This document shows positions 24,511 to 36,797 of a stretch of 64,000 nucleotides of DNA, piece after piece. The notes beneath the pieces were generated by a model that ran no database searches, was not told where the DNA came from, and saw only the letters and a program-made list of their open reading frames with translations. Within the stretch, counting starts at the first letter, position 1; each line of letters opens with the position of its first letter. Origin of the DNA: Sipunculus nudus (lineage: Eukaryota > Annelida > Sipuncula > Golfingiida > Sipunculidae); contig CM049317.1 of the NCBI GenBank assembly GCA_026874595.1, forward strand, positions 65,034,618 through 65,098,617. Direction: 5' to 3'. The translations under genes were made by a program, and so were the position numbers.

Positions 24511-26220
24511 GTTCGTTTCTTCTAGAATATACAGAATATAAAGAAGGCTCGGCCAGGTTTAACATCAATATAATTTTTTGTTCAATAAATAGTCTTTTTA
24601 CCTTTATAGAAAACTGTATACAATGACAACCATACACATACAAACATATTTTTGTGTTTGTTGGACTTCCTTTATGTTTCCACATCAAATGAGGATTTAA
24701 CAAAATTCGGCAAATATTTGAAAACACCCTTTCTTTGCCTGGAGTAGGCATGGACATATTTTTAAATGTTTTTAGTCATACATATACCTTAGGCATCATA
24801 TCGTTGAATCTTCCCAACTGCCAGAACTTAAATTTTCGTTTAATACATGACAGATTCAAATTCAAATTGCATCTTGCAATTTCCAAAATAATCTACTGAC
24901 TTTCTGTATGACTCGCACAGTTGTAAAGTAAGCATTGACTCTGTGAATGTGATTTTACACTAAACTGTGATTGGCCGCAACAATCCCCTCATGCTTATGA
25001 CGGCACCTGGTTGATATGCATAAGCCCGCCAAATCTGAACCTAGGGCTAGGACCCGCTTCCAGCAGCTTCTAGTGCCAGCAAAAAAACCGTTTAATTTGC
25101 CTTAAACTTTGAAAAACAATGCGTGAACGGCATATCGGTATAATGCACGACCTAAACAAAAGCAAGATTGAGAGCTAATACAAAGGGTCTCTTGTACATA
25201 GCACGCAAGTTGCCGGTACTGATCTCCGACTGTCAAAGCTGGGCCATGGAGAATTATGTTACTCACAGATTTGATGACAAGCAGATGTTTGACCTGATTA
25301 CACCGGAGATCCTAGCAGAACGTAAACCAGAATTGACCACAGTGGTCCAATCCCCTCATTCTTACGACGGCACCTGATTAATATGCATTAGCGCGTCAAT
25401 TCTGAACCAAGTATAGGACCCTACTCGTTGCAGTCAGTCGAAAGCACACAGCCCGGAAACAGCAGCTTCCCTAACCACCCTATTCACCGCTGCGATCCTT
25501 AATGGGCCCTTATAATCATTGACTTGGTTTCGGAAGGGGGGGGGTGTTACCAATCTGACCCCCTGACCTTGCTGGTCATCATGACGTGTACTCAGTTTGA
25601 GGCCATCGAGCTCTGTGCTCGTAGCAATTGCTATGAACTTTTAATTATTTAGAGGTTTGAAGAGATAAAGATAAATCGTTTTACCTAAATTGATATTAAG
25701 AGCATATGTATATATTTATTTTCGCACTCGGCCTTGCCTAGTTATATGTAATAATCTACCTATATTGCAAATGCAGAAAATAAAATATGACAATAAGGTT
25801 AAACGTTTTCCCTGTTGAAATCAAGTAGGTATTGCATTCTATAGCAATGTTCTTATGGACACTTACACTCTTGTTTGCATAGTTTTGTCATTGCTAACTA
25901 CCATTTTTCAGCATTTACATATATATATATATGAATATATTAATATATTTATATATTATAGATTACTCCGCAGGTATTAATACTACGCTACGCTTTCTTA
26001 TCTCTCTAGCTCTCTCTGGAAGATCTTTTTTCATGCGTCATGCATTGCACTCGACTTACAATATGGTTCAAATACTTATTACGCCGTATCTTGCATCCCT
26101 ATAGGCATAAAGTAGATTTATAAGCATGACATTACATAGTCAATTCTTTGCAAAAGGCTCCAAGCGGGGATTGAGAATGACGTGGTACTCTAATTTGCAC
26201 TGTAAATAATGAAATTAGAA
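24511..26220. other. Interval with a 75-bp direct repeat
   Basis: Two copies of a segment starting CCCCTCATxCTTAxGACGG lie at about 24985-25060 and 25353-25430, with a short open frame between them (25168-25377; LLYIARKLPVLISDC, SWAMENYVTHRF) that I cannot assign. The block interrupts similarity to the 28.6-32.2 kb flank, so it may be an insertion. Confidence 0.4.
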
Positions 26221-27779
26221 TATGCAAAATGACAAAGAAATTGTCATATTATTTATCCAATTTACATCAAATGTAATTATTGAAATACAGTCCTTCATCA
26301 GGCTTGGTTGTGTCAAAGCTTGTTTTATTCACCATTTTGTACACATTTCCATTGCCTATAGGTTCAGCATCATTGTAAAACAAAGTATTTTATTAACTTA
26401 CAGAAGAACAATGACAAGATGTAACTCTCATATTAGATAATCACATTCTACTTCAAGCAAACGCTAGAGAATGCAAAATGGTTCCGACACAAAGGTGGAA
26501 ATATCCAAAGCTTTCTCTCAAGGCTTTCTTTCAATGCTTTGTCTCATTATTTGTGTCCTTTGAATTCACTGTTTATATTCAGGTCTTTTAAAAATATGTT
26601 TGTTTTTCTGCAATATAGGGAGATATATATAGTTAGGGAAAAACAAAACATAAAATTACAAAAGATGGCTGAAGGCCTCATCACACATTCCCATGATGCG
26701 TATTCTATACGATTCTTGAATTGATCGTTTCATTTTTGGGAACGAAAGCAGCCAGCGCGCACCTATCAGTAATATAAGGACAGCCTGTCTCCGGTCCACC
26801 AAAACAGTCATTCTAATGCTCATGTGCAACTAGCCTCGATACTAAGCTCCTCGATGCGGGGTTGAAATAGATGTAAATAGATGTAAATGGGCCTGTAAAC
26901 AGCAAATCTAAACAGGTGCATATATCTACTAAATAAATGCAACTGACGTGTTTTTGCAGATACAGGTTGCTAAATAAAATGAGCGTCCTGTTTAACCGTT
27001 CGAGACCATTTACAACTGAGCTGTCATTCTTATTACCTGTAATAAATGTACATACTTTTCTCACTATCCAAGCTGACTGTTTCATGATATAATAAATAAC
27101 AGTAAAGTAACATTCATTTAGGTCCTCATAATCGACGAATAACTCTGTCACAAAGTATTATGATTTAGAAGGTTTCATTACATCAAATGGCTAGAATCTT
27201 AGACTTAAAACCTTTTGACATGATATTTTATATAGAGAGTCATACTTGTAGCTAATGATTCATACACGGTGTATAAAGCTAAGACGAATTATAAATGATG
27301 TTGAAGTGAAAATGTTAGATTCCATGACATTTCAATCGGAATATTCAGTCAAACAAATATTCCTTTAGCCATTTTCTTAATCCGGAACGATTTCGGATAA
27401 AATCTTCCATCGGCATAAAGGAAATTACATTATTCATTAATGTGTTTCTTTATCTTCCGTAAATTTGGCCCGTTCAACGTTTTGTCCCCCGATCGGTGGT
27501 GCTTAAAAGGGGAATTCCTAGGCTAATGTCTGGCTTTGCTGAGCCAACATTATTGGTTGGACTTATCCCCAGGAATTTAGCGAGTAAATTATTCGATTTT
27601 AATCCTGGGCTTAAGCATGAGTCATTTTGAAAGTTAGTTAAACTACCAAGAGTTTAATTCAGAATTATCCTGCGAGAGGTCAAGACAAAGTGGTTATAAG
27701 AGGCATCACAAGATTATTTACGATTTTGGTTATGCTCAGAGGCACCACAGTATTTTTTATATAACTAAATTAGGCAAGA
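26221..27779. other. Flank sequence, no gene
   Basis: About 26290-26560 resembles 31920-32200 (GAACAATGACAA, CATATTAGA, ATCACAAAGG-type words in the same order), continuing the duplicated 3' flank. From 26600 to 27780 nothing is recognised. Confidence 0.5.
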
Positions 27780-28070
27780 TTGCTAGATAAAAGACTCAGA
27801 ACATACACAGACTGCTTATCCAACTCTCTTACCCAGGTGAGCTGTTATACCATAATCTACAATAATAAAAGAAACACCGAAACAACTCATCAGGTCCTGA
27901 ATAAAAAAGGGTATGCCGATGTCGGATTCAGATTTGATAACACTTCACCGGATGACCAACCGTTTCCTGCCCACTGTTACTATGCGGTCGCTTCCGCAGA
28001 ACTACCTGGTCGTAGCATCATGTCAGCTGCACTAATGAAGCTGTTGGGGAATGATTCTTCTCAAGTATGA
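27780..28070 (+). CDS. Unknown duplicated ORF X, second copy
   Basis: Protein-level match to 17799-18146 (DVGFRFDNT, FPAHCYYAVA, AELP, ALMKL), with a shorter C-terminus. A possible acceptor TTACCCAG lies at about 27829-27836, which would make the true exon start there. In this unit the expected TSP1-like and CTLD exons are absent: the duplicated 3' flank begins about 500 bases later. Confidence 0.5.
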   Translation: MLDKRLRTYTDCLSNSLTQVSCYTIIYNNKRNTETTHQVLNKKGYADVGFRFDNTSPDDQPFPAHCYYAVASAELPGRSIMSAALMKLLGNDSSQV

Positions 28071-28822
28071 GGGAGTACCATTCAACAATAGGTTACAAGT
28101 CTAAACAAACTCGTCAGGAATGAAGTTTACACTAGTCCTTGAATGAATGTACGAATCCAAGCCCGAATAGAAACTTTGAACTATAGTGCTATGGAGGGGA
28201 GCAATATTACTAATTTCAAACATTTATGTTGTGCCAATAAGAAATATACCCTCGGAAACGTAGGTGCCGTGCATCATGCCAATTTCCATTTACAGTAAAC
28301 TTTCTATTTTCTCAGTCTTAACACGTTTTAGTAAAAAGCATCGGTGGTATAATTTTTGGATACTATAAACACCCGTCACTTAGAACTAAGAATGGTTATA
28401 CCGAAATATATACAGACCTGGTAAATATGCCCCTAAAATGACATAAATATGTTCTTATGTTTTATATACTGTACACTGTTTCGATGGAGTTTTATTTGAT
28501 AAGGATTTTCAATATTTATATGCCTCATATGAAAGGGGCGGTGTCTTTGATAATTTCATGGTACAGTGGCTTAGCTTGCCTTGATTTATCCAATAAATTT
28601 GAAATAAACGAACTATAATCATCGTCCAGTTAGGCATATTCCCCATTTTATGAATTATACATGACCTATTGAACAAAATTTGTCCATTGTTTTATCACAT
28701 GAAAAAGTACTTTCGACTTAACCACTCTTATAATCTGGAAGGATGATATAAGCACAATGCACTTATATCATTGCACTCTCATTATTCTCATACAATGTTA
28801 TTCTCACTATCATAGTCACGTG

Positions 28823-29040
28823 TAGTCATATGAGCAATCCTCCTGTTCGTGTATGACACCTGGTGATGTCGTATCTCACTAATTCTTTTCCGGTGTCTTA
28901 TCTAACTAAGCTTTTTTATTACATAATAAAGCAGTGAGTTTGCTCATTATGACGGAGTTTTTAATTTATTAAAATTTTAGTCATATCAGCAATCCTCCCG
29001 TTCGTGTGCGACACCTGGTGGTGTCGTATCTCACTTATTC
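28823..29040. repeat. Alternating short repeats, left side (R-S-R)
   Basis: R is a segment beginning TAGTCATATGAGCAATCC and running to TCGTATCTCACTAATTC; copies start at 28823 and 28978, 155 bases apart. Between them is S, TTATCTAACTAAGCTTTTTT up to ATTATGACGGAG (28897-28957). The same R and S recur on the other side of the recombinase relic. Confidence 0.75.
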
Positions 29041-29469
29041 TTTACCGGTGACTTCCGCCGAAAAGAGGTCCAGTGTGTGGGACTTAAGCGGGGCGTTCCA
29101 AGCTCGGCTTTGACGCGGATGTTTTGTGATCAAACTTTGCAAATGTGTGTGAATATGCGGTGAGTGACATTTTGAAAATATAGACTTATGGTTTGTTACG
29201 GACATTATCGGTGTCTGCCCTGGCCTGAGCAGCTGGGCGATATTGAGAGCTTGTAGCACAGCACCTAGCACTGGTGTTGCATACAATTTATACCCTGTAC
29301 TTTACTAGTGACATTTTCAAGACATCGTTAATTCTGCTGTCCAATTTAAGCTACTCGCTTAATTATGTGTACAGATGAGAAGCTAGAAAAAAATAACTCA
29401 GGGACTAGGTTCAGTGGCAATATCTCTGCAATATCTCTGCTAGAACAACAAGGAGCAATATTTACAGTC

Positions 29470-30715
29470 ATCGCCCCCACTGGCCGGCACAGGCGTGGTT
29501 TCGGCGACTGAATGACTTTGCGATCGCGCAGCCGTTGCGCATTCCACTAAACAAAGACTCGGTCATCCCGCTCAGTCAGGCCGTCCCGGAACCGCTAAAG
29601 AACACCCGGTGGAAATTTTCAGCCTGGCGCACGCGTGGGGAAGAGAAGCTTGACTCGCTAAACTAGTCGGCTCTGCACGCAAACAGTTCTCTTACAGCTG
29701 GGCCAAATCAACCTTGTGCCAGCACGATCAAATGATCGGGAAGCTTCAAGATTTCTGTCAAATAAATGGTGCTACATTCAATTCCGACTGACACTGCAGT
29801 ACTGGCGGACTTTCTGTGTTATCTGTCCGATACTTCCCAGAGACCCAAATCGATCTTTGATTCGGCATTAGCCAGTATGTCGAGCATGTATCAAGCAACA
29901 GGCACCGTGAACTTAGCAGGGCATCCCGACATTACAAGACTGTGTCAAGCCTTAATAAAGAGTGAAACTACAACTCCTCATTTAAGAACTCCTCTTTTAC
30001 CCATCGCACCTTTTCATGATTTGTTCGTGCGGTGGTCCACTAATGAACACTTGAACGTGTAACGCCTGAGACCGAAGATCGTGACACTGCTGGCGGTGGT
30101 CGTTATGCTTCGTTCGTCAGATATAGAACCGCTGGGCACGGTATTCGATCCCCTTGAATTAACTGAACAGAAACTCTTCTTCTCTACAGAGAACGTGCTA
30201 TTCCATGACGATGGTTCCTTGCCCATAACATTTCATTGTGTTAAAAGCGACTCCAAACGGTCAGGGTTTACAGTCAGAATTCCTCCGGCGTCGCATGGAA
30301 AGCTCTATCCAGTGCTGGCTCTAAGGTGGTACTTAAAGAAAACGTCGAGTCTCCGGTCAAGGCCACATGGTCCTGTGTTTCTCCGGCTTAACCGGCCACA
30401 CAACGCACTTCAGTCATCAGGGATTGAAGCCGTACTGCGTAATGTGATTAAGGCGGCTGGGCTTGCTGATAAAGGCTTTACTGCCCGTTCCTTTAGACCT
30501 ACCGGTGCGGACAGGACCCAAATATTGTCAGAGCCATAGCTCGTTTGAAATTTTAGTCGACATTCGAACATCACTATGAGCATACAATTCCGCCGCCGAA
30601 CTATACTGACAGCGTCCTTCAGCTATCTGACTGTACAGACAGTAAGCCGTTCGGCATATCCGCATGCATTCATGGGCTATTTCTTGATTCAGTCGATATA
30701 TTTTCTTTACAGTTG
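29470..30715 (+). mobile_element. Tyrosine-recombinase retroelement relic (DIRS/Ngaro-like)
   Basis: Pieces in three frames. 29470-29665 reads HWPAQAWFRRL and FSAWR, resembling the linker before the recombinase in DIRS-type elements. 29766-30062 looks like the helical N-terminal part of the recombinase. 30081-30539 is the catalytic domain: MLRSSDIEPL (first Arg region), ITFHCVKSDSK, PVLALRWYL, PVFLRLNRP and TARSFRPTGA (R-x-x-R box). After a frameshift, FEHHYEHTIPPPNYTD gives the tyrosine end. No reverse transcriptase or RNase H is present, and stops break the frames, so it is a 5'-truncated dead copy. Its base composition is more GC-rich than its surroundings, as expected of an insertion. Confidence 0.7.
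30081..30540 (+). pseudogene. Tyrosine recombinase catalytic domain
   Basis: Longest open piece of the relic, 152 codons. It holds the Arg box (LRSSD), the basic beta strand, and the ARSFR box where the usual His is Ala. The stop after ILSEP is a frameshift; the tyrosine box lies downstream in another frame. Confidence 0.7.
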
Positions 30716-31000
30716 GCATTTTATTTAACTAAGCTTTTTTTTATTTAATAATAAAGCAGTTAAGTTTGCCCATTATGACGAAGTTTTGAATGTGTAGTCA
30801 TATGAGCAATCCTCCTGTTCGTGTAAGACACCTGGTGGTGTCGTATCTCACTAATTCATTTCCGATGACTGTCATATTTTGTCAATTTGTCTTAATTGAT
30901 ATGTTCTTGTAACTTGTAATGATGTTTGGTGGAAGTCATCTTAGATAAGTATGGCATTTTATCTAACTAAGCTTTTTTAAAGCTACATAATAATAAAGTA
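30710..31000. repeat. Alternating short repeats, right side (S-R-S)
   Basis: S copies at about 30713-30786 and 30953-31010, both preceded by GGCATTTTAT, with an R copy at 30795-30862 between. The order S-R-S continues the R-S-R of the left side, so the relic sits within an array of two alternating units. Confidence 0.7.
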
Positions 31001-31010
31001 GTTATGAAAA

Positions 31011-31135
31011 ACACTATATTATTTTGGATTAGATTTTATGGCATGCATATTATTAAATATGCTGTTCATATGTGTGTAAATAAGTAGCCAGAGAGTATAA
31101 TCTTTGATACCAATTATGGAAAATTTAATCTTGTT

Positions 31136-31173
<38 letters not shown>

Positions 31174-33039
31174 CATATACATATATATAAAACATTAGAT
31201 GAGTATTCGACTACATGTAATCAAAACATATGTTTTCGAAAAATATATGTGATCCAACATTTTCTTCTTGGGAATTTTTAATGTTCGAAATTAATAAAGG
31301 GACCCTGCCTTAATGTTTTCGTTTATGCACAAGATTAATGAGGAAATATCTTACATGGTTACAATATATGGTTATTATATTACTGCTGGATATCTGTTAC
31401 TTATGTATTCATAAAGTTATATTTGGAAAGACAGTTGTATACGATGTATATAATTAGTAAACCTTTTAATGTGATGACATACACTTCTGTACTAAAAGCG
31501 ATCACGGCTGTATGAGAGACCATGTCTATGTTATCATTTTACTATCTGATGATAACGGGTCACCTTGAATTGGGAAACCAGTTAAAAATAATTGAATAAA
31601 TCATTTTGCTGGGAGTGTACGCTACTCCAATTTTTGCATGGTTCTAGGGAACTTATACGATGTTATTCATTTTATTATAATCATTATTATTATTACCAAT
31701 GAGGGTACTCAGATGATTTTTTATTGTGATTGATAGTGGATTTCCATTCTGAAATATATTACATTTATTTATACACGATGGTCTTTGTTGACAAGGAACA
31801 TAATTTCTCTCGACATAAAAGTACATATGTAAAACAGAGTGTGCAAAATCTACAAATTCTAACGAAATAGGTTTTATGGCTAAATTGCTTTGATAATCAA
31901 TAAATAAACTGTTAATGGGAAATCCTTAAGCTTGGATGTGTCAGCGTTTGTTTGTTCAGCAAATGTTTAAATTGTCTACCCTGTCAGCGACGCTGGAAAA
32001 CGAAGGATATTGTTTAAACAGACAGGAGAACAATGACAAAATGTGACTCATATTAGAGAATCAGTTCTACTTGAATAAACTATTTATATCAGTTAATTGT
32101 ATTATCAAATGATTGCTTTTATTGAAGCAAACAGAAAATAGAAAAAACGTTTCATCACAAAGGAGAAATTTTCCAAGGATTTCTCTCTTGTTTTTCGTTA
32201 CTTTCTCTCTTAAATTGGCATCAATGTAACGTATTCCTTTTTTTTTTTTTACATTAATGTAAGATAAATATTTATGATCTCCAAAAGAATTATATCATTG
32301 CTTATTTTATTCACTAAAGGAACTTTTTTATTGCATTTATTATAAACTTTAAGACTTCGAGACACTTTACGTGATGAAGTCTCTGGCGATAGAGGAAACC
32401 AGAAGACCCGGAGAAAACCATCAACCTAGGACGGACCACTACAACCCGCTCTCACGACAACTCCGGGAACGAACCCGGGTCGTCAGCAGAGAGGGCCGAC
32501 CATTTATCCACTCGACTGCCCAGGCCCCTTGTGTTTCCATTACTGAAATGGTTCAAAGAAAAAAATTGATCACCTTTTGGTTCATAAACAAAAAGGTATT
32601 TTAGCGCTAGGTGTATATTTGAGTCGGAGAGAGGAATTGCTTTCGATCTTTGTTCTGGAATAATAGCCAATACTGGAGTGAGCTTTATTTTTTCTTTCAG
32701 AATAATTTGTGCTACTTGCTTTTGTATTGCATTAATATCCACCAGGGAATCTGAGCAATAACAGTATTTAAATTAGGTTAGCCCCAATATCGTGTAATGT
32801 AAAAGAGATCGGCCTGTTGGAAAACCAATTCAGGAGAAAAATAAATTGTATATATTGATATGTGTCTAGGAAAAGGATTTACTTCGCAATTCATTGTTTG
32901 CTCCCAATGATGAGGTCTATGACAGACAGTTCATATCATTCCACCATTATTGCCCTTCTTGCACGCACGCTTCAATATCGATTTCTCATTTTTGTGAACG
33001 TACAAAGCCCGTGTTGTCGAAGTCTGACGCTCTGGTAAG
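31011..33039. other. Duplicated flank and SINE-like pieces before copy B
   Basis: 31120-32220 corresponds to 23850-24500 and 26290-26560 of the copy A flank. An AT/CATATA repeat lies at 31137-31186. The stretch 32580-33039 is the presumed promoter side of copy B; no TATA box could be assigned with confidence. Confidence 0.5.
32455..32540 (-). repeat. tRNA-derived SINE-like fragment
   Basis: The minus strand has GGGCAGTCGAGTGGATAAAT (A-box-like) and CCCGGGTTCGTTCCCGGA (B box with T-stem pairing) with tRNA-like spacing. Confidence 0.5.
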
Positions 33040-33133
33040 ATGGCTGCGCTTCTGCAGATAATATCCTTCTTGCAAATGCTGTTGCCATCTGTAGCCGATA
33101 AACATCAGATGTTGGTTACCAACGTGAAAGCAG
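33040..33133 (+). CDS. Signal-peptide exon (copy B)
   Basis: ATG followed by AALLQIISFLQMLLPSVA, a typical secretion signal, and a donor GCAG/GTTTGC in phase 1. The phase agrees with the next exon. Confidence 0.7.
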
Positions 33134-36100
33134 GTTTGCTATTTTTTTTTTATACAAAATACATTAATCCTTGTCCCGACAACGAAAACTTGAATTGGTA
33201 TGGGAAGCACATATCAGAAAAAAACTGACTATATCTTCTTAATTGGGAAGAAGTCAATCATAATAAAAATAAATGTTAAATACGAGGGGGAAAATGATAA
33301 TAACACCATTATAATCCTAATCAGCTCTATATCTATAAGGTACTCGGAAATGCGAATAGGGAAGTTGGACTTTGTGGAGTACAGGTGTCGATGGTAGAAG
33401 AAGCCGAAGCCGAACACTGCTTTGTTTTGAAGAAAAGAACAGTTTATCAAATGTCCCACTACAAACAGAAGTGGTTTTGCGTACATCTCTAATTGACGAT
33501 CATTTGCTTCCACAGCCGGCGACCCTGACCAAAAGAGGAACCGATTCACATCTGACGTCCTTTAGAAATACTCGAACTGTTTCCAGGAATTTGTTTTCAC
33601 TCTCAACATCACTGTCGGGGAAAGGCACTGGCACAAGCCCAGCGTTGGTAACTAGTCCTTCGGAATTCCAGTTTCTAACATTACTGAGCAGTCAGCAAAC
33701 GAAATTTCCTCCATTGTCTACTGTGAAAGAGAGTAATTTGGTTGGTAGTTAATTTTTCTTTTAGCTTATACAACATTTGAATGACGTGTTGTTTAGTTCC
33801 CTGTCAAATCATGCTGATTTTGAAAATTATGTTTATTTGCCTCGGACTGATCCAAAATATCGGATTGCGAGAGCAGAATGTTGTCAAATGATGTCCATCA
33901 TAATTGTTCAATTTTCTTAATTTGTTAGAAATAAGGTAAATTTGTAAGAAAAAAGCTTGACCAATGCTCAAAAGTATCTGTATAGTCAAATGGGACATGG
34001 AACTTGTATTTATATTAAAAGTGTGTATAAATGTTTTAAATGTTCGGGACCCAGTTTCTTGTTCATTAAGTTTTATTTTCTTAACTGGAGCACAAAACCA
34101 CCATAATCATGAGCTCCTATTTCATTTTTAGCTCACCAGAACGAGGGTCAGGAGAGCTTTTATAAAACCGCCGGGGTCGTCGGCGTCAGCGTCGAAACGC
34201 AAGGTAAATCGGCAATGACTTGCTCCCGCGCCTTGTATTTCATATACATATTGTATAGTGTGACAAATAATCCTCTATGAGTTGGGGGTCAAGATGTCAA
34301 TGGTAATGGTCACAGGCCCCCGTTGTTTATGAACAAGTATTTTTATTTTTTTAAGCTTATTGCTCCATTGCTAATTGAGATTTTTCAGTAAATCTTAGTT
34401 CACCGATGAACAGTGACAATACCAAACACAACAATGAAAATTGTTGCCATATTTTACTTTCTGGGTCTGTTATAAGCACTAAATGAAAACAATTTGTACA
34501 GGTCCCGATGGTGGTGGGAGTCGGTTCCTTTTTCAAAATCAATCATCAGTTTGAGCAAACCGATCGATGCTCGATTTTAATCGGTTCAGACAAATGTTTA
34601 GAACTATGTAATTATCTGTGGAACTACCCTTTTAAACTAGGCTTCATGTATTAGTATTTCTACCATAAGAATAGAAGTTTTGCCTATGTTATATTTTCCT
34701 ATTATTACTAAGATATCCTATACAAACTATCATTTTAATAAATTATAATAATCAAGAATTAAACCACAACCCGACATCTTCTTAATTGCTGGCCCTCATA
34801 CTTTCGCGTATAATTTTAACTTAACCAACAGCTAGGACATTAATTTTATAACAGTAAAGACGACTGCAGACATTTATACTGGTTTCACAGGCCAGCCAGA
34901 AAAATAACTGGCCCTTATATTTTTCTGAGTAAACGATAGAAAAAAAGTAATTGAACGCCAATATTTTGCAATTTACATCTGGTTGGAAAACTCCCAGCTA
35001 ATTGGGTAACGCCCTGCCAGTTAACAGAGGTTTATTAAATCCTCAGTTCTAGCATATATCGTGTCACACTTGGTTGCATACGGAAGTTATTTTGGAACAC
35101 AGACTTATTATATGTAGCGCGTAATGTTGTAAAAAATGGAAACACCATTTTGTATGTAAAATAAAGGCATTGCGGAGAAAAAAAATCTTGATTATGATGT
35201 AATCGGTTGTTGCCTTTGGTAATCGAGCGCTTGAAGCTGGCTGACTTTCGAAAAAAACTCCATGCTCCGAACCAGCTCAGGTTAAAGTTTAGGGATAACT
35301 TTAGAACTCAACTGCTACTCTTGCTATTGTTTTCTTGTTTCCTATTGTATTGTTTGATGTGTAAGGACCCCTTACTTCGGATGGGAGGGGGGGGGGGGAG
35401 GTCAAAGTTTGAGATTAAAGACCCTCGATTGTTCAAGAAGAAATCAGGTAAAGGTTTTTTCATTGTTATATAGGAATTTTACTATAAAATTCCGAGAGTT
35501 ACCGGACAAGGTCGCTGATCACATTTGTTCATGATGAAGTGAAGGTTACGTTTATTGTTTGGTTCATTGCTCCATTGCAGCCATAGATATTTATTTTCTA
35601 TTAAACTCAGTACTCTGATGAACATTGACAATACCCAGACACAGCAAACAAGTATGTTGTATGAGTAATTGGCACTCAACGAACACAGAAACCTTTTATA
35701 ACTCAACAACCAATTATCATTTATTGTCTTATATATGCTATATGGGAGGTTAGGAATCTAGGAAATAGCCGGAAACTGAAGTTGTTAAGAGCTGCCTTTT
35801 GCTCAATGCAAAGGCTAAAAAACACAAATTAGTTTATATGATACGACCGAAAAGTATACTAAGTCCAAAAAAAATAAATATATAAAATGGATAATTTAGA
35901 ATTCAATACCATTTCGTTTAAATTAATAAAGGTAGTCATCTACTTTTGGAAAATGAATTAAGAGTTTGTCTAGTGTGGCATTAAATTGACCAAAATGTAA
36001 AAAAAATTAAAAAGAAAAAAGCTAAAGATAAAAATGAACATACAGGCAAGAAAGTTTACTGAAATTAATATACTGCATTGCATAACAGTTAAAGTTTGTC

Positions 36101-36759
36101 ATCCAGAACCGCTATGTCCGGAAGGGTTTGGACATCGATATCAAGATGGCTTTGTATCAACCAATGAGGCTCAACCGTCTTGCTATAGAATCTTTCAAAC
36201 AAAAATCCCTGTGAAAAAGGCAAAGGGGAACTGTGAGAAGTACGGTGCTGGCTTGGTCAGCATAGAAACCCAAAGCGAGCAGGCACATCTGGAGGAGATG
36301 GTACCTCGTGTGGAGCATTGTGAGTGAAAGTATTCCACTATGTTGGATATACGTAAATAATTTTATTTTCCATATTCCACTTTGCTTTGTCTTAAAGCTG
36401 AGTTATGTAAGAGGGAGTAATACACTGCTTTTAGATGACAGTTTGATGAACATTCGGTATATCTTTTTGATACGGGGATGCGGATAAGTTCATGTAAAGA
36501 ATCTGTAAATATGTTAACACCCTGTTGGCAGTTAAGCGACCTCAATTAATTTATCTGGTATTTTGTTGTTTATATATTTGTATGTTAAATATTAGGCCAG
36601 ATAGAATTAATATCTGGTTTATATCATGTCATTTTAAAGGCTTTGGAAGAATTTGAAATTTTAGTAAAGTTGACAGAAATACCCAGACGTCGACAATAGG
36701 TTTTAACTCAGCACTGCTAGCCTGCTGGACCTTTCCTAAGTCACAAGGGCAAACTACGG

Positions 36760-36797
<38 letters not shown>

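Noticed and set aside
26813-27151. 112-codon minus-strand frame
   Set aside because: No motif, no copy elsewhere in the window and low-complexity surroundings.
28823-31010. R and S repeats as a CRISPR-like array
   Set aside because: Only three copies of each, imperfect, with no regular spacers, in a eukaryotic intron-rich context.
35207-35473. 88-codon frame with a hydrophobic stretch (LLLLLFSCFLLYCL)
   Set aside because: It contains a G-run-coded Gly tract, lacks splice sites in the right phase and sits in the copy B intron with no counterpart in copy A.
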